DNA of 64,000 nt, taken from positions 315,423 through 379,422 of the forward strand of contig CALSNT010000001.1 in the NCBI GenBank assembly GCA_943787785.1, in the 5' to 3' direction. This document shows positions 18,841 through 28,379 of the stretch, piece after piece. Made by a program: the position numbers and the translations under genes. This stretch comes from an uncultured Paracoccaceae bacterium (GTDB lineage: Bacteria > Pseudomonadota > Alphaproteobacteria > Rhodobacterales > Rhodobacteraceae). The first letter of the stretch is position 1; each line of letters begins with the position of its first letter. The notes under the pieces were generated by a model. That model did no database searches, was not told the DNA's origin, and saw only the letters and a program-made list of their open reading frames with translations.

Positions 18841-19543
18841 CGGCCTGGGCCCAAGCACGCGCCAGTGCCATGTCGCGATTGTCGAGCGGGCCGGTCACCC
18901 AGGGCCTGGAACGTTGGCGGAAAGCGTCGAGGGTTTCCGGAACGGTTGCATCGTAGCCGATGCGCGTCAGGTCGCGGGAAAATGCGACGGCGTCGACGTC
19001 CATGCATGCGTCAGATATCGGTGCGAAGGCCTGTCCAAGGCGTGCCAGCCGCGCCCAGTCGAACCTCGGGCCGGGATCACTTTTGCGGCCCGGTGCCGTA
19101 TCGGAGTGGCCGATGACGCCGGAAGCGGGGATTGCGTGGCGTTGCCGGATTGTACTTAACAAGGCCTCCGTGGCCACCATCTGTGGATCGGGAAACGGTG
19201 ACATGCCGTCGTTGCACAACTCAATCCCGATCGAGCGGGAATTGATGTCATCCACACCCTGCCACGACCCGGCCCCGGCATGCCAGGCGCGCTGATCTTC
19301 CTCGACCAACTGCCAGATTTGACCCGATTGACCTACCAGATAATGCGCCGAAACTTCGTGATCCGGGTTGCAAAGACGCTCTAATGCAGCCTCGGGCGAG
19401 GTCATCGCAGTGTAATGCAGCACGATCAGGTAGGGGGTCAGCCCGTCCCGCCTGGGGCCGCAATTGTCAGATGGGTGTTGTTGAACCGAAAGCCCGGTCA
19501 GTTGGCCAGCGCCTGACGATAGGGGCGCGGGTCCCAGCCACAA
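18815..19543 (-). CDS. N-acetylmuramoyl-L-alanine amidase (Amidase_2)
   Basis: A zinc amidase of the AmiD/AmpD type that cuts between N-acetylmuramic acid and the peptide stem. Zinc ligands are visible as His in LIVLHYTAM, His in SAHYLV or QRAWHAGAGSW, and a final HSDTAPGRKSDPGPRFDW, which is diagnostic. No signal peptide or lipobox is seen, so a cytoplasmic muropeptide-recycling role (AmpD-like) is plausible. The start is uncertain. The only standard codon before the first catalytic His is a TTG at 19541-19543, which overlaps the upstream lipoprotein gene by 46 bp. A rarer start such as CTG just after that gene's stop is possible. Confidence 0.85.
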   Translation of the reverse strand: MWLGPAPLSSGAGQLTGLSVQQHPSDNCGPRRDGLTPYLIVLHYTAMTSPEAALERLCNPDHEVSAHYLVGQSGQIWQLVEEDQRAWHAGAGSWQGVDDINSRSIGIELCNDGMSPFPDPQMVATEALLSTIRQRHAIPASGVIGHSDTAPGRKSDPGPRFDWARLARLGQAFAPISDACMDVDAVAFSRDLTRIGYDATVPETLDAFRQRSRPWVTGPLDNRDMALARAWAQAVDAQAASA

Positions 19544-20103
19544 GCAAAGCCATCGCCATCCGGATCCATCCCGTCCTTGTCCTTTTCAGGACCGCCCTTG
19601 GCGAGGAAAATCTCCTGGGCGACATCAAGTGTCGCGTGACCTGTACAGGATTTTTCGAACTTCGTTGTCGCGCGGAATCGGCTGCGGCGATACAGGCGCT
19701 CTCCGGGTTGGTTGGTGGTTTTGATCGCAAAGGCGACGATGCTGGGCGTTTCTCCCTCGCGCGTCGGCACGGCGGTGGGTTGCACCACCTCAAACCCGGC
19801 GCGCAGACGGGCCAGTCGGGCGGCGTCGCTTTCGATGGTTTCGCGACTGCTGACCGCGTCGAAATCCTGTTCATCGGACACACCGCTGGGACTTGCACCC
19901 GCTGCTACGGTCGTGCCTGCTGTCGGTAGACCTGCTGCCGCAAGGTCAGCGTTGCTGATAACACCGCCCGACCCACCCGGCAGCCCGGATTGTGACGCGC
20001 GCGCGGTTTCATAGCTGTTAAATCCGACACCGCGAACATCATTCGGAGCCGTCGAGGTGCAGGCCGCAAGGCCAAATACAAGAGCAATTGCAACGCGATA
20101 CAT
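19498..20103 (-). CDS. Lipoprotein with C-terminal Excalibur-like motif
   Basis: A 201-residue protein starting MYRVAIALVFGLAACTS. It has a lipoprotein signal peptide with lipobox LAAC and the lipidated Cys near residue 15. A low-complexity Gly/Ser/Ala linker and a region of unknown fold follow. The end, MDPDGDGFACGWDPRPY, resembles the Excalibur calcium-binding motif (DxDxDGxxC), with a second Cys at KSCTG about 35 residues earlier that may pair with it. The function is unknown. An upstream in-frame extension is rejected because the signal peptide starts here. It lies between gatA and a cell-wall amidase. Confidence 0.75.
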   Translation of the reverse strand: MYRVAIALVFGLAACTSTAPNDVRGVGFNSYETARASQSGLPGGSGGVISNADLAAAGLPTAGTTVAAGASPSGVSDEQDFDAVSSRETIESDAARLARLRAGFEVVQPTAVPTREGETPSIVAFAIKTTNQPGERLYRRSRFRATTKFEKSCTGHATLDVAQEIFLAKGGPEKDKDGMDPDGDGFACGWDPRPYRQALAN

Positions 20104-20140
20104 GTTTTTATTCTTTTCTGGTGCCTGTTTTGCGCCGCTT

Positions 20141-21628
20141 TTACCACCATTTACCGGGTTTGGAAACAAAACCGGCGGCGGATTCCAGCACATGAGCGGT
20201 GTTAAGCAGATCACCCTCTTCCCAGGGGCGGCCAATCAATTGCAGCCCAAGTGGCAGCCCCTGTTTGTCCAGACCCGTCGGAACAGAGATCCCGGGCAAT
20301 CCGGCAAGGTTCACAGTGACCGTAAAGATGTCGTTCATATACATCTGCACCGGGTCCGCGTCGGCCATTTCTCCCAACCCAAAGGCGGACGATGGGGTTG
20401 CGGGCGTCAGGATCGCGTCGATGCCGTCAGCGAACACCGTCTCGAAATCCTGCTTGATCAGGGTGCGAACCTGCCGGGCGCGGTTGTAGTAGGCATCGTA
20501 GAACCCGGCGCTAAGCACATAGGTGCCGATCATCACCCGGCGCTGCACTTCTGGGCCGAAGCCTTCGGCGCGGGTCTTTTCATACATCTCGGTAATGCCA
20601 TCGCCTTGATCCAGCTTGGCCCGATGGCCATAGCGGACCCCATCGTAGCGGGCGAGGTTCGAGGATGCCTCGGCCGGGGCAATCACGTAGTAGACCGGCA
20701 GTGCGTATTTTGTATGCGGTAGGCTAATATCGACGATCTTCGCGCCTGCGTCCTTCAGCATCGCGGTGCCATCCGCCCACAGCTTTTCGATCTCGCCCGG
20801 CATGCCGTCCATCCGGTACTCGCGCGGGATACCGATGGTCCTGCCATGGATGTCGCCGGTCAGCGCGGCTTCGAAATTGGGGACGGGCAGGTCAGCGCTG
20901 GTGGAATCGAGCGGGTCGTGGCCGCACATCCCTTCCAGCATGATCGCCGCATCGCGAACTGACTTCGTCATCGGCCCGGCCTGATCCAGCGACGAGGCAA
21001 ACGCGATTATGCCCCAGCGGGACACGCGGCCATAGGTTGGTTTGATGCCGGTAATCCCGGTAAATGCGGCGGGCTGGCGGATCGAGCCTCCGGTATCGGT
21101 GCCGGTGGCCGCCATGCAAAGGTCGGCGGCCACTGCACTTGCCGAGCCACCTGACGAACCACCCGGTGTCAGATTTGTGTCGTCACCCTCTCGCCTCCAG
21201 GGATTCACGGCATCACCGTACGTCGAGGTCTCGTTCGAGCTGCCCATGGCAAATTCGTCCATGTTCAGCTTGCCCAGCATCACCGCGCCAGCGTCGAACA
21301 ATTTGGTGGTGACCGTGCTTTCGTATTCTGGCTTGAAGCCGTCAAGGATCGCGCTGGCCGCCTGAGATGGAATGCCCTTGGTGCAGAACAAATCCTTGAT
21401 GCCCAGCGGAATGCCACACAATGCTGGTGCGTCTTCCGAATTGATCCGGGCATCTGCAGCCTTGGCCTGTTCCAGTGCAAAGTCGGGTGTTTTGTGGACT
21501 ACGGCGTTCAGCGCGCTCGCGGCGTCGATGGCGCTCAGGCAGGATTCAGTCAATTCGACCGATGTGAAATCGCCCGCCTTGAGCGCATCGCGCGCCTCGG
21601 CAATGCCCAGCTTGTTCAAGTCGCTCAT
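20141..21628 (-). CDS. gatA: Asp-tRNA(Asn)/Glu-tRNA(Gln) amidotransferase subunit A
   Basis: A 495-residue amidase-signature enzyme. As part of GatCAB it releases ammonia from glutamine for conversion of misacylated Glu-tRNA(Gln) or Asp-tRNA(Asn). The amidase signature is clear: [21 protein letters not shown] contains the cis-Ser and the [10 protein letters not shown] Ser nucleophile follows, with the catalytic Lys in [11 protein letters not shown]. GatC is encoded upstream with a 4-bp overlap. GatB is not in the window. Confidence 0.95.
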   Translation of the reverse strand: MSDLNKLGIAEARDALKAGDFTSVELTESCLSAIDAASALNAVVHKTPDFALEQAKAADARINSEDAPALCGIPLGIKDLFCTKGIPSQAASAILDGFKPEYESTVTTKLFDAGAVMLGKLNMDEFAMGSSNETSTYGDAVNPWRREGDDTNLTPGGSSGGSASAVAADLCMAATGTDTGGSIRQPAAFTGITGIKPTYGRVSRWGIIAFASSLDQAGPMTKSVRDAAIMLEGMCGHDPLDSTSADLPVPNFEAALTGDIHGRTIGIPREYRMDGMPGEIEKLWADGTAMLKDAGAKIVDISLPHTKYALPVYYVIAPAEASSNLARYDGVRYGHRAKLDQGDGITEMYEKTRAEGFGPEVQRRVMIGTYVLSAGFYDAYYNRARQVRTLIKQDFETVFADGIDAILTPATPSSAFGLGEMADADPVQMYMNDIFTVTVNLAGLPGISVPTGLDKQGLPLGLQLIGRPWEEGDLLNTAHVLESAAGFVSKPGKWW

Positions 21629-21912
21629 TCCACCACCTTCGGAACTGCGAAGAACCCTTCGCGAGCATCGGGCGCATTGGCCAGAACCTTGTCCTGCTGA
21701 TCGCCGTCGGTCACCACATCTTCGCGGCGTTTCAGGCGCATCGGTGTCACGCTGACCATCGGCTCAACGCCCTCGACGTCAACCTCTTGCATCTGCTCGA
21801 TAAATCCCAGGATTGCGTTGAATTCGCCGGCCAACGCCGGCAGTGCGTCTTCCTCGACACGGATGCGGGCCAGTTTGGCGACGCGGCGCGCCGTGTCTGT
21901 ATCGATACTCAT
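21625..21912 (-). CDS. gatC: Asp-tRNA(Asn)/Glu-tRNA(Gln) amidotransferase subunit C
   Basis: A 95-residue GatC, the small belt-like subunit that holds GatA and GatB together. It starts [21 protein letters not shown] and has the family helix, [21 protein letters not shown], then [17 protein letters not shown]. Length is normal. It overlaps gatA by 4 bp (ATGA). The 100 bp upstream to tadA, on the same strand, may contain its promoter; I see no clear boxes. Confidence 0.94.
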   Translation of the reverse strand: MSIDTDTARRVAKLARIRVEEDALPALAGEFNAILGFIEQMQEVDVEGVEPMVSVTPMRLKRREDVVTDGDQQDKVLANAPDAREGFFAVPKVVE

Positions 21913-22012
21913 ACTTGGCCCCTTGGGTGCGGATCGCGCATGCTTTAGCGCCGTGTCCGGGCGGCTTCAAGCGGTGTGGCGAAGTGTGGGATACCGATAA
22001 TCCAACGGAAAA

Positions 22013-22474
22013 TCACACCGGGTGGCGCCGATTCGAAAAGAATTCGATCAATAATGCTGCGGAATCCGGCGCCGAAATGCCTGAGACAACCTCAGGGGCA
22101 TGATGTGCCTGAGGGTGGTGGAAGACCTTTGCGCCATGGGTGACGCCACCGGATTTTGGATCCGCTGCACCGTAGACCACGCGTCTAATCCGGGCTGCAG
22201 CGATGGCGGCAGCACACATCGCGCAGGGTTCCAGAGTGACCCAGAGGGTATGACCGGGCAAGCGTTCGGATCCGGCGGCGGCGCAGGCGGTCCGAATGAC
22301 GAGGACTTCGGCATGCGCCGTCGGGTCAGATAACTCGCGGGTGCGGTTGCCATCGGCGGCGACCACAGCCCCGCTGGCATCGGTCAAAACCGCGCCCACA
22401 GGCACTTCGCCACGAGCACCGGCTGCGCGTGCCTGATCGAGCGCGGCCTGCATCTGGGTCTCAAAACGGCTCAT
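22013..22474 (-). CDS. tadA: tRNA-specific adenosine deaminase
   Basis: A 153-residue zinc deaminase that converts A34 of tRNA-Arg(ACG) to inosine, an essential step for reading CGN codons. The zinc site is HAEV (His and catalytic Glu) with PCAMCAAAI. The later VYGAADPKSGGV segment is typical of TadA rather than of cytidine or guanine deaminases. The ATG at 22472-22474 is 63 bp from the divergent pseudouridine synthase gene. Confidence 0.93.
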   Translation of the reverse strand: MSRFETQMQAALDQARAAGARGEVPVGAVLTDASGAVVAADGNRTRELSDPTAHAEVLVIRTACAAAGSERLPGHTLWVTLEPCAMCAAAIAAARIRRVVYGAADPKSGGVTHGAKVFHHPQAHHAPEVVSGISAPDSAALLIEFFSNRRHPV

Positions 22475-22537
22475 CCCCGTTCACTGCCTTGGCTGCACGC
22501 GCTGGACAAGGGGTTTTGCACCGGGATAAGCGGGCGC

Positions 22538-23395
22538 ATGGCAGACGAGACGCATAAATCCCCACCGGGCGACCGCATCGCCAAGGTGCTGGCGCGCGCG
22601 GGCGTCGCCTCGCGACGTGAGGTCGAGCGGATGGTCGCAGCGGGGCGGGTCGCGGTTAACGGCAAAATCATTGACAGCCCGGCGCTGAATGTCACCGGGC
22701 GTGACAAGCTTGAGGTGGACGGCAAACCGGTTGAGGCCGCCGAGGCGCCGCGCCTGTGGCTGTACCACAAACCACTGGGGCTGGTGACATCCGAACGCGA
22801 CGAACAGGGCCGCAAGACCGTCTTTGAATCGTTGCCTGAAGAACTGCCGCGCGTGGTCTCGATCGGGCGGCTCGACATCAATTCCGAAGGGTTGCTTTTG
22901 CTGACCAATGACGGGGGCATCAAACGTAAGCTGGAGTTGCCGTCGACCGGGTGGCTGCGGAAATACCGGGTGCGCGTGAAAGGTGCGCCGGATGAGGCAC
23001 AAATTGCGCCACTCAGGAAAGGGATCGAGGTTGAGGGGGTTCGGTTTCAGCCTATGACGGTTTCGATTGACCGCATTCAAGGGGCAAATGCCTGGCTGAC
23101 GGTGTCCATTCGGGAGGGCAAAAACCGAGAGGTTCGCCGCGCTGCCCAGGCCGTTGGCCTGACTGTGAACCGTTTGATCCGCGTGAGCTATGGGCCGTTC
23201 CAGTTGGGACAGCTGAAGCCGGGTGAGGTGTCAGAAGTGAAAGGACGCGTTTTGCGCGACCAGCTGGGAATGGCCAGCCCTGCTGCGGCGGACGCGAATG
23301 ATCCGTCCAAAAGCTTGGCAAAACGGCGCGGCCCGACGTCCAAAGCAGTGTTGCGGTCGCGCAGTTCAGGAAAAAACCGGCGCAAGCAACCATAA
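22538..23395 (+). CDS. rluB: 23S rRNA pseudouridine synthase, RsuA/RluB/E/F family
   Basis: A 285-residue enzyme with an N-terminal S4 RNA-binding domain (residues ~13-70: RIAKVLARAGVASRREVERM) and a catalytic domain. The active-site Asp is in GRLDINSEGLLLLTNDG. Later motifs GKNREVRRAAQAVGL and RVSYGPFQLG are typical of RluB. The C-terminal ~40 residues are a basic, low-complexity tail that may contact rRNA. RluB (position 2605 in E. coli numbering) is the likeliest relative, but RluE or RluF-type specificity cannot be ruled out by eye. Confidence 0.9.
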   Translation: MADETHKSPPGDRIAKVLARAGVASRREVERMVAAGRVAVNGKIIDSPALNVTGRDKLEVDGKPVEAAEAPRLWLYHKPLGLVTSERDEQGRKTVFESLPEELPRVVSIGRLDINSEGLLLLTNDGGIKRKLELPSTGWLRKYRVRVKGAPDEAQIAPLRKGIEVEGVRFQPMTVSIDRIQGANAWLTVSIREGKNREVRRAAQAVGLTVNRLIRVSYGPFQLGQLKPGEVSEVKGRVLRDQLGMASPAAADANDPSKSLAKRRGPTSKAVLRSRSSGKNRRKQP

Positions 23396-23427
23396 CGGGC
23401 GGTAGCGCCGCGCTGGGTCAGACCCCG

Positions 23428-23820
23428 TTACGTCACTGCGCGCAATCGGGTTTCAAGCCTTTCGAGTTTGTCGATCGCACCCTCCAACGTTGTCTTCAGC
23501 TGCGCGATTTCGCCGAGGGCGTCATTCACACCTGATGGGCGCTCATAGGAGTCTGCGACATGGGCGGTGCCATTGCTTTCACCGCTAATCAGCCAGACGA
23601 TTGAAACGTTCAGCAATCCTGCCAACAACTGAATCCGGTTGGCACGTGGTGCGTCGGCGTCGCTCTCCCAGGCCTCGACTCTGCTTGCGTCGACGCCAAG
23701 CTTTTCGGCCAACCCGTTCACAGTCAGCCCCTTCGTTTCGCGCGCCGCTTCCAGGCGGTCGCCAAATGTCGCAACGGCGTCGTTGAAATGATCGTTTCGT
23801 TCAAGTTCTGTTGCAGACAC
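23428..23820 (-). CDS. Small HTH (XRE-type) regulator
   Basis: A 130-residue DNA-binding protein. Residues ~18-73 form a Cro/CI helix-turn-helix: FGDRLEAARETKGLTVNGLA, KLGVDASRVEAWE, and ANRIQLLAGLLNVSIVWLISGE. Residues ~95-128 form a likely coiled coil (a heptad-like run of Leu/Ile ending KLERLETRLRAV), suited to dimerisation. I start at the GTG at 23818-23820, which has GGAG seven bases upstream; the upstream extension has no good start. The target is unknown. It ends 33 bp from the convergent rluB stop and is divergent from the TerC gene. Confidence 0.75.
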   Translation of the reverse strand: MSATELERNDHFNDAVATFGDRLEAARETKGLTVNGLAEKLGVDASRVEAWESDADAPRANRIQLLAGLLNVSIVWLISGESNGTAHVADSYERPSGVNDALGEIAQLKTTLEGAIDKLERLETRLRAVT

Positions 23821-24028
23821 GCGGCACTCCGAAATTGATTTCTTTGGTTGCTCAACAGTCCCTATATGCGTCCAAGCATGGAGTTTCAATTCAGTTGAAG
23901 CTGATCTGTTGGTGTTTGCAGATGCAACGAGCGCCATCTTAATCGGCGCAAAGGCCGCCGGTGGTTGAAACTCGAACGCCTTTTATGCGTTATGTCCGCA
24001 ACGTGATGTTGCGAAAGGTGCCCATGTG

Positions 24029-24847
24029 ATGGCCGAACTTCTGACCTTCGAAAATGTCGGCAATCTGCTGATGTTGTGTTTCCTGCAGGCCGTTCTGGGC
24101 TTTGATAACCTGCTTTATATCTCGATCGAAAGTCAGCGCGCGCCAGTCGCCCAGCAAAAGGCGGTGCGGTTCTGGGGAATCATCATCGCGGTCGCACTGC
24201 GCATCATTATGTTGTTCGTGATGGTTCGCCTGATCGCGGCGCTAAGCGCGCCCTTCTACATTTTTGAGTGGGAGGGCATCCTGACAGGCGGGGTCAATTT
24301 CGCGACCGTGGTTTTCATCCTGGGCGGCATGTTCATCATGTACACGGCTGTGAAGGAAATCTCTCACATGCTTTCGATTGAGCATCTTGAATTGGATGTC
24401 GAAGGCAAGCGTGGGAAATCGGCCACCCAAGTGGTGCTGCTAATCGTGTTCATGAACCTGATTTTCAGCTTTGACTCGGTGCTTTCGGCGCTGGCGATCA
24501 CCGATGTTTTCCCGATTTTGGCAACCGCAATCATCCTTTCAGGCCTCGCCATGTTGCTGCTGGCTGAGGGCGTGACCGAGTTTCTGAAGGCCAATCGGAT
24601 GTATGAGGTGCTTGGCCTGTTCATCCTGCTGATTGTCGGCGTGGTGCTGCTGGGGGAGGCTGGTGTCGCCGCTGCCCATGCAATGCATAACGATGATCTG
24701 GCGCTGGAAGTATTTGGTTTCCCGCTCCTACCGATGTCAAAATCCACATTCTACTTTGCGGTGATCGTACTATTTGCCGTGGAAATCCTTCAATCTGGGT
24801 ATCAGCGAAAACTGTCTAGGGAGCGTGCGGCGCAGAGTGATCATTGA
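24029..24847 (+). CDS. TerC family integral membrane protein
   Basis: A 272-residue inner-membrane protein with about seven helices. Two buried acidic motifs mark the TerC family: LQAVLGFDNLLYISI in the first helix and NLIFSFDSVLSALAIT in the middle. Family members are linked to tellurite resistance and, in well-studied cases, to metal export that metallates exported enzymes. The sequence supports family only. A TelA homologue is 2 kb downstream on the same strand, with a 248-bp gap before the next gene. The ATG at 24029 directly follows a GTG, giving two possible starts. Confidence 0.9.
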   Translation: MAELLTFENVGNLLMLCFLQAVLGFDNLLYISIESQRAPVAQQKAVRFWGIIIAVALRIIMLFVMVRLIAALSAPFYIFEWEGILTGGVNFATVVFILGGMFIMYTAVKEISHMLSIEHLELDVEGKRGKSATQVVLLIVFMNLIFSFDSVLSALAITDVFPILATAIILSGLAMLLLAEGVTEFLKANRMYEVLGLFILLIVGVVLLGEAGVAAAHAMHNDDLALEVFGFPLLPMSKSTFYFAVIVLFAVEILQSGYQRKLSRERAAQSDH

Positions 24848-25095
24848 GTTCCGGTCGCCCTCTGGCATTCGGTTGCCCAGTTTGGTTTTCCAGATCGTCC
24901 GATGACATCGCATAAGGCCCTGCAGGAATGAGGTTTTCGTTGCTGGACGGCCGCTGTGGCTCGCGATTTGATGGCTTGGTAGAAATCCACCAGCGGCGGC
25001 CCCATATTAGTGTCTGATCCCGCTTTTGCCTTTCGCGCTGGTCCGTGCCGCGTGAAGGGGCCTAATATGCCATACGTAAAGGAGTTTGCCGCGTC

Positions 25096-25305
25096 GTGCA
25101 GCGTTTGTTTCTGGTCCTGATTTTGGTCGCGATTCTTGTGGCGGTTGCCGCAGTTATACTGCGAGCGATATCACGGGCATTGTCGCAAGCGCGCCCTGAC
25201 GGGGCTTCTGCAGGGGCAGATCGTACAATGATCCAGACCGGAGCTTATCTGGCGCTGCTTGCGCTGATTCTCGGCGTGTCGCTCGGCTGGTTGGGCGGGC
25301 TTTAG
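25096..25305 (+). CDS. Small membrane protein with two helices
   Basis: A 69-residue protein beginning at a GTG (25096), with one hydrophobic helix at about residues 3-23 and a second at 48-68, joined by a short polar loop (RALSQARPDGASAGADR). I do not recognise a named family. It ends exactly where the next gene begins (stop at 25303-25305, ATG at 25306), so it is almost certainly co-expressed with the XpaC-like and TelA genes. It could anchor or scaffold that complex. Confidence 0.62.
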   Translation: MQRLFLVLILVAILVAVAAVILRAISRALSQARPDGASAGADRTMIQTGAYLALLALILGVSLGWLGGL

Positions 25306-26178
25306 ATGGCGCAGCGTTTCGGCGGAAAACACTCGCCCGATGGCGGGCCGGTGGCATCGGGCGCCCGCCCGATGGCCGCGCCGCACCGCGCCGGGGCGCG
25401 TCGGAATTTCCTGTTTATCGCGCCGCTGCCGCTGCTGTTCAGCGCGTTTGCGCAGGGCGCGCTGGGCATGGCGCTGGACCTTGCAGCGCTGGCGGTCCTG
25501 TTGCTTGCTGCCTGGCTCTTGACCGAGGGATTGAAAGCGGAAGACGCATGGGCCGCCCGAAAAATTGCGCGCCGCCCCGGCATTCCGCGTAAGATGTTTG
25601 CTTCGGCGCTTACGGGGATCGGCGTGGCACTGGCCGCGTTTTCGCTTGAAAACGGTTTGGTCGCACCGGTCATCCTTGGGATTGTTGCAATTGCTTTGCA
25701 TGTGACCGCCTTCGGCGTTGATCCGATGCGCGACAAGGGAATGGAAGGTGTGGACGCCTTCCAGACTGACCGGGTTGCCCGCGCGGTGGAAGAGGCCGAG
25801 AAGCATCTGGCCGCAATGAAAGACGCGATTCTGCGCGCCAAGGATCGCGGTTTGGAACGCCGCGTTGATGCGTTTCAGACAACAGCCCGCGACATGTTCG
25901 CGACCGTACAGGACGACCCGCGCGATCTGACTTCGGCTCGCAAGTACCTCAGCGTGTACCTGCTTGGTGCGCGCGACGCGACGGCCAAGTTCGCTGACAT
26001 CTATGCCCGAAATCGCGACCCGCAGGCGCGGGCCGACTACGAAGCGCTGTTGGACGACCTGGAAAGCTCGTTCGCGGCACGTACACAGAAACTAATGCTG
26101 TCGGACCGTTCCGACCTTGATGTGGAAATCGAGGTGCTGCGCGAGCGATTGGAACGTGAAGGCATCCGAACTGAATGA
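25306..26178 (+). CDS. XpaC-like protein (5-bromo-4-chloroindolyl phosphate hydrolysis family)
   Basis: A 290-residue protein. After a polar N-terminus, residues ~35-75 and ~100-130 hold two hydrophobic pairs; a soluble, helical, charged domain follows (residues ~145-290). The segment ARKYLSVYLLGARDATAKFADIY with flanking Arg/Asp-rich helices fits the XpaC family, which commonly sits next to telA-like genes. The family name comes from an old phenotype and says little about mechanism. The gene directly abuts the upstream small membrane gene and lies 24 bp before telA. Confidence 0.78.
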   Translation: MAQRFGGKHSPDGGPVASGARPMAAPHRAGARRNFLFIAPLPLLFSAFAQGALGMALDLAALAVLLLAAWLLTEGLKAEDAWAARKIARRPGIPRKMFASALTGIGVALAAFSLENGLVAPVILGIVAIALHVTAFGVDPMRDKGMEGVDAFQTDRVARAVEEAEKHLAAMKDAILRAKDRGLERRVDAFQTTARDMFATVQDDPRDLTSARKYLSVYLLGARDATAKFADIYARNRDPQARADYEALLDDLESSFAARTQKLMLSDRSDLDVEIEVLRERLEREGIRTE

Positions 26179-26202
26179 CGAACTAAGAAACGAGGGACCA
26201 AC

Positions 26203-27399
26203 ATGCCTGCCATTGATATCCGTGAGAAAGCCCAGAAATCCGAGAGTCTGGTGCAAGAGGTGAACGCCGTTGTTCTGGCCGAACCGACAACCGAGGTCGT
26301 GCCCTATGACGCCGCTGAAGGCGAAGTGAAGGCCGAAATTTCCAAGCGAATGGATGAGATTGATATTTCCAGCACAGGCTCGATCGTTTCGTTCGGCTCG
26401 TCCGCACAAGCTGAGCTGCAGGAAATCAGTCAGGCAATGCTGGCCGATGTCCGCAATAAGGATGTGGGTCCGGCGGGCGACAGCCTTCGCCAGATTGTTG
26501 GCACGATCCGGGGCTTCTCGGTTTCCGAACTGGACACGCGGCGCAAGCGCAGTTGGTGGGAACGATTGCTGGGTCGCGCAGCTCCGATGGCCAATTTCGT
26601 TGCGCGCTTTGAAAATGTGCAGGGCCAGATCGACAAGGTGACCGATGACTTGTTGGGACACGAACATACGCTGCTCAAGGACATCAAATCGCTCGATATC
26701 CTCTATGACAAAACGTTGAAATTCTACGACGAACTGGCGCTGTATATCGCAGCTGGGGAGGCAAAGATTGAAGAACTGGACGCCACCGTGATCCCGGCCA
26801 AAGCGGCCGAGGTTGAGGCGGCCCCCGAACAGCAAGCAGTGATGAAAGCGCAGGAATTGCGCGATCTGCGCTCGGCACGCGACGACCTGGAGCGCCGGGT
26901 CCACGATCTGAAGCTGACACGGCAGGTGACGATGCAGTCGCTGCCCTCGATCCGGCTGGTGCAGGAAAACGACAAGTCGCTGGTGACCAAGATCAACTCG
27001 ACCTTGGTGAACACAGTGCCGCTTTGGGAAACCCAACTGGCGCAGGCACTGACCATCCAGCGGTCGGCGGATGCCGCCGAGGCGGTGCGCGATGCCAACG
27101 ATCTGACCAATGACCTGCTGCGCGCCAATGCCAAGAACCTGCGCGAGGCGAATAAGACCATCCGCACCGAGATGGAGCGCGGTGTGTTTGATATCGAGGC
27201 CGTCAAGCAAGCCAACGCAGATCTGATCGCGACAATCCAGGAGAGCCTGCAGATCGCTGACGAAGGCAAGGCCAAGCGGGCCGCCGCGGAAGAAGAGCTG
27301 AAGAAGATGGAAGGCGAGCTGAAAAACACACTCGCTTCGGCGAAAGCGCGTGCGGACGGCACCGGCGAGACCGTCGGCGGCGCGGTTTCGGGCAACTGA
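26203..27399 (+). CDS. Toxic anion resistance protein, TelA family
   Basis: A 398-residue cytoplasmic, strongly alpha-helical protein of the TelA/KlaA family, linked to tellurite and cell-envelope antimicrobial resistance. Visible hallmarks are an early IDISSTGSIVSFGSSAQAELQ, RRKRSWWERLLGR, and a long central coiled region with ELDATVIPAKAAEVE and LRDLRSARDDLERRVHDLKLTRQ. The later QSLPSIRLVQENDKSL is highly typical. No membrane segment is present. GAGGGACCAAC precedes the ATG. It is the core of the cluster running from 25.1 to 31.8 kb. Confidence 0.93.
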   Translation: MPAIDIREKAQKSESLVQEVNAVVLAEPTTEVVPYDAAEGEVKAEISKRMDEIDISSTGSIVSFGSSAQAELQEISQAMLADVRNKDVGPAGDSLRQIVGTIRGFSVSELDTRRKRSWWERLLGRAAPMANFVARFENVQGQIDKVTDDLLGHEHTLLKDIKSLDILYDKTLKFYDELALYIAAGEAKIEELDATVIPAKAAEVEAAPEQQAVMKAQELRDLRSARDDLERRVHDLKLTRQVTMQSLPSIRLVQENDKSLVTKINSTLVNTVPLWETQLAQALTIQRSADAAEAVRDANDLTNDLLRANAKNLREANKTIRTEMERGVFDIEAVKQANADLIATIQESLQIADEGKAKRAAAEEELKKMEGELKNTLASAKARADGTGETVGGAVSGN

Positions 27400-27418
27400 C
27401 GGGAGTGATGCGGGGGCG

Positions 27419-28366
27419 ATGCGAGCGGCAATAGCAGCAACGGGACTGATATGGTTGCTGGCGGGGTGCGTTATGCCGCAGCCGTCTGTGGTCAGCCCTG
27501 CTGCGCCGCAAGCGCGCCCGCCCGTGCCCGAGGTTGTGCCCGCGGTAGCCCCAGAGCGCAGTGCACTGTCACGCGATATCGGCGACTATTACGCGCGGGT
27601 CGAGACGACGATGCTGCGCCAGGGGTTGCTGCGTATTGATAACGGTGGCCCGGACACGCCGTTTAACGAACGCCAACTGGCCGAGAATTTCGTCCGAATA
27701 GCTCTGTTCGAGGAATACGACAGTTCTGGCGACCGCATCGTTGCGCGTCAGACCGCAAGCCGACTTCACCGATGGGATGAGTCGATCCGAATGGAAGTGG
27801 AGTTTGGTGCGACGGTCGATCCGGCGCAGGCCAGTCTGGATCGGCGCGCGATCACCACCTACGCGGCTCGGTTGGGAAGCTTAACTGGCGTCGACGTGAC
27901 ACAAGTTGAAAGTGGTGGGAATTTCAATGTTTTCGTCGTGAATGAGGAAGAACGCCGTGCATTGGGTCCGCGTTTGCAGCAGCTGATTCCCGGCATTTCG
28001 GCCTCGGCAATTCGTACTGTGACCGAGTTGCCGCGATCCAGCTATTGCCTCGTCTTTGCCTTCGATCCGCAGAGTGACGGAACCTATGAACGCGCAGTGG
28101 CTGTGGTGCGCGCCGAACATCCCAACCTGCTGCGCCTGTCGTGCTTTCACGAGGAGTTGGCGCAGGCAATGGGCCTTGCCAACGACAGCCCCGCCGCGCG
28201 CCCTTCGATTTTCAACGACGACGAGGAATTTGCGCTTCTGACGGGGCACGACGAAATGCTTTTGCGGATGCTCTATGATCCGCGCCTGAAACCGGGGATG
28301 ACGGCGGATGTCGCCGCCCCTATTGTAACCCAAATCGCTGCCGAAATGGTCGGCGGAAACAGCTAG
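27419..28366 (+). CDS. DUF2927 lipoprotein
   Basis: A 315-residue predicted lipoprotein: MRAAIAATGLIWLLAGCVMP has a lipobox LAGC with the lipidated Cys at about residue 17. A proline-rich linker follows, then a DUF2927-type domain with CFHEELAQAMGLANDS and PSIFNDDEEFALLTGHDE. The HEE motif resembles a metallopeptidase helix but the usual third ligand pattern is not evident, so activity is undecided. I start at the ATG at 27419, 17 bp after telA ends, because the signal peptide begins there. It is encoded between telA and the SPFH gene. Confidence 0.8.
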   Translation: MRAAIAATGLIWLLAGCVMPQPSVVSPAAPQARPPVPEVVPAVAPERSALSRDIGDYYARVETTMLRQGLLRIDNGGPDTPFNERQLAENFVRIALFEEYDSSGDRIVARQTASRLHRWDESIRMEVEFGATVDPAQASLDRRAITTYAARLGSLTGVDVTQVESGGNFNVFVVNEEERRALGPRLQQLIPGISASAIRTVTELPRSSYCLVFAFDPQSDGTYERAVAVVRAEHPNLLRLSCFHEELAQAMGLANDSPAARPSIFNDDEEFALLTGHDEMLLRMLYDPRLKPGMTADVAAPIVTQIAAEMVGGNS

Positions 28367-28379
28367 AACGGAGACCCCA

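Noticed and set aside
26092-27210. 372-residue minus-strand frame
   Set aside because: It is a shadow of telA, which has diagnostic motifs.
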